Origin: Cytophagales bacterium
Lineage (GTDB): Bacteria; Bacteroidota; Bacteroidia; Cytophagales; Thermoflexibacteraceae
Direction of reading: 5' to 3'
Assembly (NCBI GenBank): GCA_004294445.1
Contig: REAZ01000024.1
Span: 1 to 64,000, forward strand
DNA length: 64,000 nt
Shown: positions 1 to 9,780 of the stretch, in pieces
Numbering within the stretch: position 1 is the stretch's first letter
How the letters are laid out: each line of letters begins with the position of its first letter
Translations under genes and position numbers: made by a program
Notes under the pieces: model-generated
Seen by the model: only the letters and a program-made list of their open reading frames with translations
Database searches by the model: none
What the model was told of the DNA's origin: nothing

Positions 1-274
1 TCATAAAGCTATGGATTTGAGTGATTTTTTGTGTTTCCAATTCAAAAATACACTTTTTTCATAGCTTTTTCTTGTATATTATCCCAAGTTCACGTTACAT
101 AAATTTTTTGCTTTGCTTGCCTCCGAGCTAACAAAGGCATAAAAATAGGGGTTATTTATTGGAGGGTGCGGAACTGCTACCCATAAATCTACGTATCTGA
201 TTAATAAATATCTATTTCTTATATTTTTATTTCTCAAATTAAGTTATCTCATTACTGTATAAATAAAAGAAACT

Positions 275-1102
275 ATGGGCTTCAAATATTCTTTTTTAAG
301 TGCTTTATTCATTGTTTTCCTGTATTGGGGCTGCGCAAAAGCACCAGTAGAACCTGAAATAGACGCAAACAAATCTGGCAGTATAGTGCTAAGTTTTGAT
401 AACATAGCAGGCACAAAAGACCTCAAATTTGGTGATAGCTACACCAATGCCGCAGGAGAGCAGTTTAGCTTGGATATATTCCAATACTACATTAGTAACA
501 TCATACTAAAAAATGAAGATGGAACTAACTACATCATTCCGCAAGATGAAAGTTATTTTTTGGTGAAAGAGGAAGATGCCAAATCCCAAATCATCAAGCT
601 AAAGAATATCCCCGAAGGCAATTATAGTGCGGTTACGTTTACTATTGGTGTAGATAGCCTTCGCAACACCTCCGACATAAGCAAGCGGATAGGCGTGCTG
701 GATATTGGCAGCCCCGATATAGCCATGTATTGGTCGTGGAACTCTGGTTATATTTTTGTGAAAGCGGAGGGGCTTTCGCCGCAGGTAGCTATAGGCCCCG
801 ATGGGCAAAGGAGATTTCGATATCACATTGGCGGCTTTGGGGGATATAGTTCAAAAACGATTAATAACATCAAGACGACAACTATTTCTTTGGGTAGCGA
901 TAGGGCTACAGTGAGAAAAGACAAGATTACGCCCGAAATTTACCTGACTGCCGACGTGCTAAAAATGTTTGAAGGCAACACTAACATCAGTCTGGCTGCT
1001 AACCCTACGGTAATGTTTGCTGCATTTTCTACTAATGTGGCTGCTAACTATCTGAATATGTTTGCTTATAACCGCGTGTATAATGAAATGACTGATAAAT
1101 AA
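275..1102 (+). CDS. MbnP-like copper-associated lipoprotein
   Basis: 275 aa. The N-terminus is a lipoprotein signal with a likely lipobox ending at Cys20, so the protein is probably anchored in the cell envelope. The body resembles the MbnP family: an early GSIVLSF strand, a DIFQYYISNI segment, a middle LKNIPEGNYSAVTFTIGVD segment and the aromatic stretch MYWSWNSGY (Trp153, Trp155). In the known MbnP-MbnH system the di-haem partner oxidises a Trp of MbnP to kynurenine and the product binds copper. The next gene, 63 bases downstream on the same strand, encodes such a di-haem peroxidase, which supports the call. Which Trp would be modified here is inference. The ATG at 275 is the only start that includes the signal peptide. 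Confidence 0.8.
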   Translation: MGFKYSFLSALFIVFLYWGCAKAPVEPEIDANKSGSIVLSFDNIAGTKDLKFGDSYTNAAGEQFSLDIFQYYISNIILKNEDGTNYIIPQDESYFLVKEEDAKSQIIKLKNIPEGNYSAVTFTIGVDSLRNTSDISKRIGVLDIGSPDIAMYWSWNSGYIFVKAEGLSPQVAIGPDGQRRFRYHIGGFGGYSSKTINNIKTTTISLGSDRATVRKDKITPEIYLTADVLKMFEGNTNISLAANPTVMFAAFSTNVAANYLNMFAYNRVYNEMTDK

Positions 1103-1165
1103 TTTGAAGGTAATGCTTGTAGGCTCAAGGTTTGCAAGCGATTCTTCGCTAAACATCTATGATTT

Positions 1166-2206
1166 ATGAAAGAGATTGCCTTGCTAACAAGTATTTTACT
1201 TTTTGCTTTTGTTTCGTGCCAAAAACAAGCGAGCGTAGAGCCTGAAGTGGTAGTGCCTATTGTAGAAAAAGTCCAATTCACTGTTCCAAAAAATTTCCCC
1301 AAACTTACCTATGACCTGAGCCAAAACCCAATTACTACGGCAGGTTTTGAGCTTGGGAAAGCCCTGTTTTATGACGGTATTTTGAGTAAAGATGGTACAA
1401 TTAGTTGCGGTAGCTGCCATATACAGTCGTCAGGATTCACGCAGCACGGACACGACCTAAGCCATGGCATTAACGATTTGCTTACCTTACGCAACTCACT
1501 CCCTATCCAAAACCTGGCGTGGCAGCCTACTTTTTTCTGGGACGGTGGTGTTTTTCAGTTAGATTTGTTTGCCATTGCACCCATAGAGGCACACAACGAA
1601 ATGGACGAAACTCTGCCCAATGTGCTAAACAAATTACGCAATACTGCCAAGTACCCGCCTATGTTTGCAAAGGCATTCGGCAGCACAGAAATCACTACAG
1701 GACGATTTTTAAAGGCTCTTTCGCAATTCCAACTCATGTGCATCTCTGCCAATTCGCAATACGACAAATACATTCGCAACGAGGGGGTTACGCTTAGTGA
1801 TGACGAACTGGGCGGATTGCAAATCTTCAAGCAAAAATGTGCTACCTGCCATGCTGGAGAGTTATTTTCCGACTTTTCGTACAGAAATAACGGCTTGCCC
1901 ATCGGCAACCCCGAAGATACGGGCAGAGCAAGAATTACGCTTAATGAGCAAGACAAGTACAAATTTCGGGTGCCAAGCCTACGAAACGTAGAAGTTACAC
2001 TGCCGTATATGCACGATGGCAGATTCAGGACGATGGAGGCGGTGCTTAATCACTACGAAAAGGGAATAGCAGACAGCCCAACGCTGGATAGTCAGCTAAA
2101 AAAAGGAATTGCCCTTTCAGCAGAAGAAAAACGAAAACTTATTGCTTTTCTCAAAACACTCACAGACGAGCTATTCATTGAAAATAGGCTATTATCTGAA
2201 TTTTAA
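1166..2206 (+). CDS. Di-haem cytochrome c peroxidase, MbnH-like
   Basis: 346 aa, lipoprotein-type signal with lipobox FVSC near residue 18. Two CXXCH haem-binding motifs are visible: CGSCH at 81-85 and CATCH at 225-229. The spacing and the segments around them (LRNSLPIQNLAWQPTFFWDGG; FRVPSLRNVEVTLPYMHDGR) fit the bacterial CcP/MauG superfamily. Enzymes of this group reduce peroxide or oxidise a partner protein in the periplasm. Its position directly after an MbnP-like gene points to the MbnH role, oxidising that partner, rather than simple peroxide detoxification; this is inference from gene order. The two genes probably form one operon. Confidence 0.85.
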   Translation: MKEIALLTSILLFAFVSCQKQASVEPEVVVPIVEKVQFTVPKNFPKLTYDLSQNPITTAGFELGKALFYDGILSKDGTISCGSCHIQSSGFTQHGHDLSHGINDLLTLRNSLPIQNLAWQPTFFWDGGVFQLDLFAIAPIEAHNEMDETLPNVLNKLRNTAKYPPMFAKAFGSTEITTGRFLKALSQFQLMCISANSQYDKYIRNEGVTLSDDELGGLQIFKQKCATCHAGELFSDFSYRNNGLPIGNPEDTGRARITLNEQDKYKFRVPSLRNVEVTLPYMHDGRFRTMEAVLNHYEKGIADSPTLDSQLKKGIALSAEEKRKLIAFLKTLTDELFIENRLLSEF

Positions 2207-2334
2207 ATCTCTTTTAAATTTTCTAATGTTCTTTTGTAGTGGGGACGGAAGGGCGGTTGTTATCAGTAAAATGCCAAACTTGTTTTGAAAAAAAACGTTT
2301 ATCAACCTATAAACTTTACAAAACTTAGATTTTT

Positions 2335-2895
2335 ATGAAAAAAAATGTCTTTTTTACGATTGCCTTGTTCGCAATCTATTCTTTATCCAATCATTCTTTT
2401 GCCCAAAGCGAAAAGAAAAACATCATCAAAGTAAACCTATTAAGCCCTATCATCAGAACAGGCTCGTTCTTTTATGAGCGTGTCATCACCCCCAAAAGTA
2501 GTGGGCAATTAGGGTTTTACTATACGGGCTGGGCATTAGACGGCACTAAGCTAAGAGGGATTGGCATCACTCCAGAGTTTCGTTATTATGTTTCCGAAAG
2601 CAAGCAAGCTCCGCAAGGCTTCTTTGTTGCCCCTTTTCTTCGCTATCAGCGTTTAGAACTTTCTACAGATGCCACTACTGCCAAAGGCGTACTTAGCACT
2701 TTAGGCGTTGGCTTGGCTATTGGCGGACAGTGGATATTTTCAGACGTTATCTCCTTAGATATTTTTGGAGGTCCCACAGTAAACACCCGCAATTTTAAGG
2801 CATCGGCTAATGGAGTTACGGAAAGCGATTTTACGCTCACAGGCTTAGGGACTTTTGGGTTTCGTTTCGGCGTAACTGTAGGCATCGCCTTCTAA
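2335..2895 (+). CDS. DUF3575-like outer-membrane beta-barrel protein
   Basis: 186 aa with a classical signal peptide (about residues 1-24, ending SFAQ). The mature part alternates hydrophobic and polar residues and carries many Gly and aromatic positions typical of a small beta-barrel; the opening KVNLLSPIIRTGSFFYERVI and the later GIGITPEFRYYVSES resemble the DUF3575/outer-membrane protein family of Bacteroidota. The C-terminus ends in a hydrophobic strand with terminal Phe (VTVGIAF), as in barrels inserted by BAM. No substrate can be suggested. Probably monocistronic: 128 bases separate it from the peroxidase gene. Confidence 0.7.
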   Translation: MKKNVFFTIALFAIYSLSNHSFAQSEKKNIIKVNLLSPIIRTGSFFYERVITPKSSGQLGFYYTGWALDGTKLRGIGITPEFRYYVSESKQAPQGFFVAPFLRYQRLELSTDATTAKGVLSTLGVGLAIGGQWIFSDVISLDIFGGPTVNTRNFKASANGVTESDFTLTGLGTFGFRFGVTVGIAF

Positions 2896-3190
2896 AACAT
2901 AAGCAATAAGCCCGTTTCTATTTCTTTATTTACCTATCGAATTGGGCGAAATTTTCAGACCGTAGGCAGATTGGATTTTGATAGAGATGAAGTTGGCAGC
3001 AGCGAGATGCGGATACTAAAAATTTATGAGAGATAAAAAAATTATTTAGTTTTGAATTGTTGAAAAGTACTAAATTTGGAGGAAAAAATACTACTTTTAT
3101 GATAAATCATTTTATCAAGTTTGATGGCATAATGACAAAAGTAACCAACAAGACAATTCATAATTTATCATTTATAATTCATCACTAAAC

Positions 3191-4906
3191 ATGGACATCA
3201 CAATTCAAAAAAAAATAGACACTTGGAAATCAGGCAATTATGATACTGAAACCAAGGCTGCCATTGCTAAAATGGGCGAAGAAGAACTCATCGATTCTTT
3301 TTACAAAGACTTAGAATTTGGCACGGGTGGCTTAAGAGGCACGATGGGTGTTGGCTCGAATCGAATCAATAAATATACGGTAGGGGCGGCTACACAGGGC
3401 TTGAGCAACTACCTTAAAAAGGCTTTCCCTACCGAGCAAATAAAGGTGGCTATAGCCCACGATAGCAGGAATAACAGTCCACTTTTTGCTTCTATAGTAG
3501 CAGATGTATTTGCTGCCAACGGTTTCAAAGTATATTTCTTTGAGGCACTGCGACCTACTCCTGAGCTTTCTTTTGCTATTCGGCATTTTGGCTGTCATAG
3601 CGGCGTAGTGCTTACCGCCTCGCACAACCCCAAAGAGTATAATGGCTATAAGGCATACTGGGTAGATGGCGGGCAGGTTACTCCCCCACACGACAAAAAT
3701 ATCATTGATGAAGTAAACTCAATTACTTCCATAGACGAGATTAAATTTGACCGCATCGCCGAAAATGTCCAAATTATTGGTAAAGAGGTAGATGAGGCAT
3801 ATTTGCAAATGATATGTGGACTTTCTATCTCCAAAGATGCCATCGCTCGTCAGAAAGATTTGAAGATAGTTTTTTCACCTATTCATGGCACAGGCATCAC
3901 ACTTGTCCCTCAACTCTTGGAGAAAATGGGCTTTACCAACGTTCACATAGTAAAGGAGCAAGCAACTCCTGATGGTAATTTCCCTACCGTAGTCTATCCT
4001 AATCCCGAAGAAAAAGAAGCAATGAGCATAGGCTTGGCACAGGCAAAGGCTATAGATGCCGATGTATTGATGGCAACCGACCCCGATGCCGACCGAGTAG
4101 GCATCGCAGTAAAGAATCATAAAGGAGAATTTGTACTTCTGAACGGAAACCAAACGGGCAGTCTGCTCATTGGCTACATGATTCAGGCGTGGAAGGAAGC
4201 GGGCAAGATTACAGGCAAGGAAATGGTAGCGAAAACAATCGTAACTTCCGAACTCATAGACAAGATAGCAGAGGCAAACGGCGTGAAGTGCTACAATACG
4301 CTGACAGGTTTTAAGTACATTGCCGAAGTAATTAGGGAAAAAGAAGGCAAGGAAAAGTTCATAGCGGGTGGAGAGGAAAGCTACGGCTACCTGATAGGCG
4401 ATTCGGTGCGGGACAAAGATGCGATTGCGGCTTGTGGCTTGATAGCAGAATTGGTTGCGTACGCCAAAGACAAAGGAATGAGTCTTTTTGATATGCTCAT
4501 GGATAATTATTTGAAATATGGTTTCTACTATGAAAACTTGGTTTCTATCACCAAAAAGGGCAAAACAGGGGCAGAGGAGATAAAAGCAATGATGGCAAAC
4601 TGGAGAAAGAACCCGCCTACGGTCATTAACGGTAGCAAAGTAAGCCGAGTGCTTGATTATGAGGAAAGTATAGAAAAAGATTTGATTGCAGGAACTACAA
4701 AAACATTAGATTTTCTCAAATCGGATGTGCTACAGTTTTATACCGAAGACGGCAGCAAAATCTCTGCAAGACCATCAGGAACAGAGCCAAAAATAAAGTT
4801 TTACTTTAGCATCAGTACCAAACTGAACTCCAAAGCTGACTACGATGCTACGGAGCAAATGCTCAAAGATAGAATTACCGCCATAGTAAAAGATTTGGGC
4901 GTATAA
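3191..4906 (+). CDS. Phosphoglucomutase/phosphomannomutase
   Basis: 571 aa, the usual length for long bacterial alpha-D-phosphohexomutases. It has the catalytic phosphoserine loop TASHNP (Ser144), the metal-binding loop ATDPDADRVG around residue 298, a sugar-recognition GGEESYGY and the C-terminal phosphate-binding RPSGTEPKIKFY. It interconverts hexose 1- and 6-phosphates in the cytoplasm, feeding sugar nucleotide and storage polymer synthesis. It stands alone and is followed by a strong terminator hairpin. Whether glucose, mannose or both are the main substrate cannot be told from sequence. Confidence 0.95.
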   Translation: MDITIQKKIDTWKSGNYDTETKAAIAKMGEEELIDSFYKDLEFGTGGLRGTMGVGSNRINKYTVGAATQGLSNYLKKAFPTEQIKVAIAHDSRNNSPLFASIVADVFAANGFKVYFFEALRPTPELSFAIRHFGCHSGVVLTASHNPKEYNGYKAYWVDGGQVTPPHDKNIIDEVNSITSIDEIKFDRIAENVQIIGKEVDEAYLQMICGLSISKDAIARQKDLKIVFSPIHGTGITLVPQLLEKMGFTNVHIVKEQATPDGNFPTVVYPNPEEKEAMSIGLAQAKAIDADVLMATDPDADRVGIAVKNHKGEFVLLNGNQTGSLLIGYMIQAWKEAGKITGKEMVAKTIVTSELIDKIAEANGVKCYNTLTGFKYIAEVIREKEGKEKFIAGGEESYGYLIGDSVRDKDAIAACGLIAELVAYAKDKGMSLFDMLMDNYLKYGFYYENLVSITKKGKTGAEEIKAMMANWRKNPPTVINGSKVSRVLDYEESIEKDLIAGTTKTLDFLKSDVLQFYTEDGSKISARPSGTEPKIKFYFSISTKLNSKADYDATEQMLKDRITAIVKDLGV

Positions 4907-4915
4907 ACTTTTCAA

Positions 4916-4954
4916 CAAAAAAGCACCACCATTTTCTTTTGTGGTGCTTTTTTG
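4916..4954. terminator. Bidirectional intrinsic terminator
   Basis: Stem AAGCACCAC/GTGGTGCTT (4921-4929 with 4941-4949) flanked by A-run and T-run. It sits between the convergent phosphohexomutase and leuA genes and can stop transcription from both sides. Confidence 0.9.
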
Positions 4955-4979
4955 CTTGGACAAAACCGATTTAACAATC

Positions 4980-6137
4980 TTATTTTAGCACCAAAGCACC
5001 TTCCATGAGTTGTTCCAAATCAACATCATTTACGTCTTTGAGCCTGTCTGCCAAAATTAAAAACTTTTCATAAGTGCTATTCAATTCTTCCCTGCTAAGT
5101 ACAAACCCTAATTTTTCCAAACGATAATTGAGGGCAGCCCTGCCGCTTCTTGCCGTTAGCACTATTTGGCTATCGCCCGCCCCTACTGCTGCGGGGTCTA
5201 TTATTTCGTAGTTCTCTCTGTTTTTCAGCACGCCATCTTGGTGAATCCCAGACGAATGTGCGAAAGCATTTGCCCCTACTATAGCCTTGTTTGCCTGCAC
5301 AGGCATACGCATCATTCGCGATACCATCTTGCTGATAGGGTTCAAGTGCTGCGTATTGATATTTGTCTGTAGGTCTAAATATGGGTGCGTTTTTAGCACC
5401 ATCACCACCTCTTCGAGCGAGGTGTTGCCCGCCCTTTCGCCAATGCCGTTAATTGTACATTCCACCTGCCTTGCTCCGTTCATCAGCCCATAGACAGAGT
5501 TAGCGGTAGCCAAGCCCAAGTCGTTGTGGCAATGCACAGAAATAATTGCTTTGTCTATATTTTTGACATTTTCCATCAGGAATTTTATCTTTTCGCCATA
5601 TTCGTGTGGCAAGCAATAGCCCGTAGTATCAGGGATATTCACCACCGTAGCCCCAGCCCCAATCACTGCTTCTACCATTTTTGCTAAGAAAACCACATCA
5701 GCACGTCCCGCATCTTCGGCAAAAAACTCCACATCTTCCACAAAACTCTTGGCAAACTTTACCGCACGAACCGCCTGCTCCAAAATCTGCTCTCTTGTAC
5801 TTTTAAACTTGTTTTGTATATGAAAATCGGATGCCCCTAAGCCCGTATGAATACGCTTTCGCTTTGCATAAACTAATGCTTCTGCCGCCGTTTTGATGTC
5901 TATTTCTACAGCTCGACTTAGTCCACAAATCACAGGCTCTTTTACTGCCTTAGAAATCTCTTGAACAGACCTAAAATCAGCAGGACTCGAAATAGGGAAA
6001 CCCGCCTCAATGATATCAACACCTAAAAATTCTAGTTCCTTTGCCAACTCTATTTTCTCCTCTGTATTTAGCTGACAACCGGGAACCTGCTCTCCGTCCC
6101 TCAATGTAGTATCAAAAATATAAACCTTGTTATCCAT
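4980..6137 (-). CDS. leuA: 2-isopropylmalate synthase, short form
   Basis: 385 aa from the ATG at 6137, chosen because the family N-terminus ([16 protein letters not shown]) begins four residues later; a longer open frame to 6242 adds an unrelated leader. It condenses acetyl-CoA with 2-oxoisovalerate in leucine synthesis. Visible: the RDGEQ motif, [12 protein letters not shown] metal ligands, GIGERAGN, and [12 protein letters not shown], which is typical of LeuA rather than homocitrate synthase. The chain stops before the C-terminal allosteric leucine-binding domain found in forms of about 510 aa, so feedback inhibition by that domain is not expected. Other leu genes are not in the window. 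Confidence 0.88.
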   Translation of the reverse strand: MDNKVYIFDTTLRDGEQVPGCQLNTEEKIELAKELEFLGVDIIEAGFPISSPADFRSVQEISKAVKEPVICGLSRAVEIDIKTAAEALVYAKRKRIHTGLGASDFHIQNKFKSTREQILEQAVRAVKFAKSFVEDVEFFAEDAGRADVVFLAKMVEAVIGAGATVVNIPDTTGYCLPHEYGEKIKFLMENVKNIDKAIISVHCHNDLGLATANSVYGLMNGARQVECTINGIGERAGNTSLEEVVMVLKTHPYLDLQTNINTQHLNPISKMVSRMMRMPVQANKAIVGANAFAHSSGIHQDGVLKNRENYEIIDPAAVGAGDSQIVLTARSGRAALNYRLEKLGFVLSREELNSTYEKFLILADRLKDVNDVDLEQLMEGALVLK

Positions 6138-6271
6138 ATATTTTAAACGTTTCTTGTTTGGCGTTTCTTGTCTTTTTAATCCATAGAAAATAACCGTGCG
6201 TAAAATTAATGACTGATAGTCTAAAAAATAAATAATAGTCAAAAAATATGCAAATTTTTTTTATTGCTAAT

Positions 6272-8404
6272 TTATATCTTAGGAAGTTCCACAAAAAAGG
6301 TGCTTCCCTGATTAGGTCTGCTTTCTACCCAAATGCGTCCCCCATCTTTTTCTATAAATTCCTTGCACAAAAGTAATCCTAAGCCCGTACCTTTTTCATC
6401 TTTTGTTCCTCTGGTAGTGAAGTGGGTATTGCGGTTAAATAATTTTTGTAATTGCTCTTCGGTCATGCCTATGCCACTATCTCTGACACCAATTTGCACA
6501 AACTCCTCATTATCTGTTGATACAACCTCAATTTTACCATTTTCGGGCGTAAATTTGATGGCATTACTCAGAAGATTGCGAAAGACAAGCCGCAAATGAT
6601 TAAGGTCTGCACAAACAAAGGTATGCTCAGGCACAAGGTTAATAAGTTTGATATTTTTTGCCTCTGCGTTCGCTATAAAAAGATTGATTTTCCCATTGAT
6701 AAGTGATTGTATTTCAATTTTTTCTTTGAAACTTATGCTACCGCTCATCTGCGATTTTGACCACACAAGAAGGTTATTAAGGGTATAATCTAATCCATCT
6801 AAGCGTTTTTTGATGTCTTTGCTAATCATTTGAATCTCCTCGTCAGAAAGCCCGCCCATTGCCAAAATAGTAAGCACGCCCTTCATTGCACCCAAAGGGC
6901 TACGGAGGTCATGCGAGATAATAGAAAACAGCTTGTCTTTGAGCTGATTGAGTTCTGAAAGTTCGTTCGATTGGGCTGTAATTGCCTTGTTCTGATTAGC
7001 AACTACATCTAAAGTATTTTTTAGCTCTTCGTTTATTTGGCTTAGTTCCTCATTTTTAGCAGAAATGTCTGCTTTTTGCAAATTCAAGAGTGTATTTGCT
7101 TTTATCTTATCGTTATTTACTGTATAAAGTGCATAAATCAGACTCGCTAAAAGCAAGAAAACAAGCGTAACTACTATAAATACCTTGTTTTTTAGTTCAT
7201 TTTCTGCTTTTTGTACTTCTAATTCTTTTAGTGTGTTTTTTCTCTGATATTCCGCGGTGATTTGCGTTTCTAACTTATTTGCTTCATTGATATTTTCCAC
7301 TTTGTTCATGCTGTCCGAAAAAGTCAGGTATCGGTTCAAATATGAGAAAGCACTCGTAAAATCCCCTTTTTTCTGAAAGTAAAGGGCAGAAACTTCATAA
7401 AACTCTTTGGTAAGCGAGGGTAGGTTTACCTTGGGTAGGTTCTTTTCTAAGGAATCTTTAAAAATTTTAGCACTGTCCATTTTTCCTAAGTGGGTGTAAG
7501 CGGCAGCAATACGGTTCATCGTAATCATGGCATTTTCATTGACCCTGTTTTTTTGGGATAGCAAACTGCTTTTGAGGTCTTCATACAGGTATGGGATTGC
7601 TTTTTCATATTTTTTTTCATAAAAATACGAATCGCCAATATTACCCCGTATTAAACCCTTCCAGAAAAAATCTTTGGGGTAAAGACTCGCATAAAAATAG
7701 GCGGTATCGTAATATGCTCTTGCCGAGTCAAAGTAATCTTTTTTACCTTCCATAAGCGCCTGCTTTTGGTAAGAAAGTGCAATTGTATTATAAATAGTAC
7801 GTAAAAAATCTTTGCTTTTAAGGTTATGACGCGCCACAAAATGGAGATATTTTCGGGATTTATCGTAATCTTTGATGCCGTATAAGATACTTCCCAACCG
7901 ATAAGATGCATCAAATACCAAAGTATCATCACCAATTTCTTTGGCAATTTCTATTTCTCTTTCTGCATACACCAAAGCAGAATCCAAGCGATGCCAACTC
8001 TGATAATTGGAGGCATTGCTCTCATATAAGTAATATAAGTTCCTATTTCTTTGTCCTTTATTTTCCTTTTCTGCTTTGTTAAAATATAGGAAGCCTCTCC
8101 TTAAATCTTTTTGAGAGAAGTAATAATTGCCTACTGAGAGGCAAGCAGCAACTCTTGAAAAAGATGGAAATTGGTCGTTATTAATGATTTCTTTTATCAA
8201 TTTTTCATTAATTCCCCTGCGTACAGAATCATGCTTATTTTTATCTATCCTGTCCAATAAACTTACATGAGAGATGTAATGAATTGTGCGCATTACTACA
8301 CGCTCCTCTTTGCTGTACAAACACCTAAATGCACTGTCTAAAAAAGATTGGGCTTTGGAAGACAGCGAGCAAAAGATTAATAGAAATAGAAAGTGAATTT
8401 TCAT
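6272..8404 (-). CDS. TPR-containing sensor histidine kinase
   Basis: 710 aa. A signal peptide (1-18) is followed by a helical region of TPR-like repeats (about 60-390), presumably periplasmic, one membrane segment (about 412-435), a coiled coil, then a cytoplasmic kinase: HisKA with SHDLRSPLG (phospho-acceptor His498) and HATPase with N box (NLLSNAIKFTPENG), DSGIGM and GTGLGL boxes. It should sense a protein or peptide cue through the TPRs. No response regulator lies next to it, so it is an orphan kinase; its partner is unknown. The C-terminus ends cleanly after the ATPase domain. Confidence 0.9.
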   Translation of the reverse strand: MKIHFLFLLIFCSLSSKAQSFLDSAFRCLYSKEERVVMRTIHYISHVSLLDRIDKNKHDSVRRGINEKLIKEIINNDQFPSFSRVAACLSVGNYYFSQKDLRRGFLYFNKAEKENKGQRNRNLYYLYESNASNYQSWHRLDSALVYAEREIEIAKEIGDDTLVFDASYRLGSILYGIKDYDKSRKYLHFVARHNLKSKDFLRTIYNTIALSYQKQALMEGKKDYFDSARAYYDTAYFYASLYPKDFFWKGLIRGNIGDSYFYEKKYEKAIPYLYEDLKSSLLSQKNRVNENAMITMNRIAAAYTHLGKMDSAKIFKDSLEKNLPKVNLPSLTKEFYEVSALYFQKKGDFTSAFSYLNRYLTFSDSMNKVENINEANKLETQITAEYQRKNTLKELEVQKAENELKNKVFIVVTLVFLLLASLIYALYTVNNDKIKANTLLNLQKADISAKNEELSQINEELKNTLDVVANQNKAITAQSNELSELNQLKDKLFSIISHDLRSPLGAMKGVLTILAMGGLSDEEIQMISKDIKKRLDGLDYTLNNLLVWSKSQMSGSISFKEKIEIQSLINGKINLFIANAEAKNIKLINLVPEHTFVCADLNHLRLVFRNLLSNAIKFTPENGKIEVVSTDNEEFVQIGVRDSGIGMTEEQLQKLFNRNTHFTTRGTKDEKGTGLGLLLCKEFIEKDGGRIWVESRPNQGSTFFVELPKI

Positions 8405-8510
8405 ATATCATGTTGAAAGACTATTGTTTATAAAATCAAAAATAGTAATCAAATGCAATAAAACTTACTAATAAGTACAGTAAATCAGGGTGTGCTAAGT
8501 AATATATTTT

Positions 8511-9590
8511 CTATTGGCTAATTCTCCCTCTCCTGATGGCTTTATCCGCACACTGCCCAAAGGCGTGTACTAAATAAATCAGGTTGGCAAACCGCTTGTC
8601 TTGGGTATATCCTTTTTTATAGCGTGCATAAATTTGCTGGACAATTACACCAATTTTAAAACAACCAAAAGCATAGTAAAAAATAATATTTTTTGATAAT
8701 TCATCAATATTTCTGCCTGTTTTTTGGGCATAGCGTTCTATGATTTGTTGCCTATTCAGGTTGCCTTTGAGCGAAGTAAGGGAAAAGTTACGTAATATTT
8801 CGGGGTCGTCATCTTCAGCCCAATAGCCGAGCGTAGTACCCAAATCCATGAGAGAGTCGCCTATAGTTGCCATTTCCCAATCCAATACCGCAATGATTTC
8901 GGTAAGTTTGTTTGGGTTAAGTATCACGTTGTCATACTTATAATCATTGTGAATGAGTGTAGCGGGCTGCTCTGCTGGCATATTGGCAAGTAGCCATGCG
9001 GCGGTGCTATCCATGAGGGGAATATCATCTGTTGCTGCTTTTTTGTAGCGTTCTGTCCAGCCTTCTACCTGCCGTTTTACATAGCCTTCGGGCTTGCCCA
9101 TCGAGCTAAGGTTATATTTTTGAATATCTATTGAGTGCAGTTCTGCCAAATTATCAATCGTGCTTTCTGCAATTCCCTGCATGAGTTCGGGCGTAAGCTC
9201 GATGCCTTCGGGTGCTTTTTGTCGGAGTATTACGCCCCGTACTCTTTCCATCATGTAGAACTCTGCTCCAATAATGCTTGTATCGTTGCTATAAATCAGG
9301 GGCTTAGGGACTTTTGAAAAGGCGGGGGCGATACTGTTTAAGATGTTGTATTCTCGTGCCATGTCATGAGCAGATTTGATGTTTGCCCCAAAAGGAGGGC
9401 GGCGAAGCACAAACTCTTTATCACCAATAGTAACCATATAAGTTAGGTTGGAGAAGCCCGAAGGAAATTGGGAAACGCTTATTTCTCCGATAAGGTCGGG
9501 GAGGTGCTGACGAAGAAATAACTGCAAATGGACTATATTTAGCTCTTCTCCTTGCCTGATTGCTTTGGGGCTATCAATATTCATTTCCAT
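8511..9590 (-). CDS. APH-fold phosphotransferase, ACAD10/11-like
   Basis: 359 aa. The kinase-like fold of the aminoglycoside phosphotransferase superfamily is shown by the nucleotide-binding FVLRRPPFG segment, the catalytic loop LIHNDYKYDNVIL and the metal-binding VLDWEMATIGDSLMDLG. The whole chain aligns in style with the N-terminal kinase domain of ACAD10/ACAD11, which phosphorylates 4-hydroxyacyl-CoA intermediates. A role in hydroxy-fatty-acid breakdown is therefore more likely than antibiotic resistance, although no acyl-CoA dehydrogenase is adjacent. ATG at 9590 or, two codons later, 9584. Confidence 0.8.
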   Translation of the reverse strand: MEMNIDSPKAIRQGEELNIVHLQLFLRQHLPDLIGEISVSQFPSGFSNLTYMVTIGDKEFVLRRPPFGANIKSAHDMAREYNILNSIAPAFSKVPKPLIYSNDTSIIGAEFYMMERVRGVILRQKAPEGIELTPELMQGIAESTIDNLAELHSIDIQKYNLSSMGKPEGYVKRQVEGWTERYKKAATDDIPLMDSTAAWLLANMPAEQPATLIHNDYKYDNVILNPNKLTEIIAVLDWEMATIGDSLMDLGTTLGYWAEDDDPEILRNFSLTSLKGNLNRQQIIERYAQKTGRNIDELSKNIIFYYAFGCFKIGVIVQQIYARYKKGYTQDKRFANLIYLVHAFGQCADKAIRRGRISQ

Positions 9591-9632
9591 AAATATCTTT
9601 AAAAATGGTTAAAAATAATTTATCTTTAATTT

Positions 9633-9777
9633 TTGTAAGTATAAAATAAATAATATTTTTGCAGAATAGATATAACTTTTGGCACAATTATTTGTTATTG
9701 TAAGATAAAAGTTTAAGTTTTTATATAAATTAATTTGACGATGAAAAAAGCCACGCTCCTTGAGCATGGCTTTTTTA
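9633..9777 (+). ncRNA. Candidate small RNA transcription unit
   Basis: On the plus strand a TTG (9633-9635) lies 18 bases before TATTTTTG (9654-9661), matching the Bacteroidota housekeeping promoter pattern. No plus-strand gene follows, but a terminator hairpin with a T-run lies at 9744-9777. The implied transcript is about 110 bases, starting near 9668. No coding frame of note is present. This is an inference from signals only. Confidence 0.35.
9744..9777. terminator. Bidirectional intrinsic terminator
   Basis: Stem GCCACGCTC/GAGCATGGC with one G-U type pair and a 3-base loop, flanked by A6 and T6. It directly follows the stop of the DUF1080 gene on the minus strand and could also end a plus-strand transcript. 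Confidence 0.88.
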
Positions 9778-9780
9778 TTT

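Noticed and set aside
5-68. Weak inverted repeat AAAGCTATG / CATAGCTTT at the left edge
   Set aside because: The arms are 9 bases with a loop of about 46; it may end a gene to the left but is too weak to call.
1555-1962. 135-aa minus-strand open frame inside the peroxidase gene
   Set aside because: It is a shadow of a well-supported coding region with haem motifs.
2896-3036. Frame staying open for about 46 codons after the DUF3575 stop
   Set aside because: Length is not remarkable at this base composition and the translation matches no family I know; no ATG of its own makes a gene.
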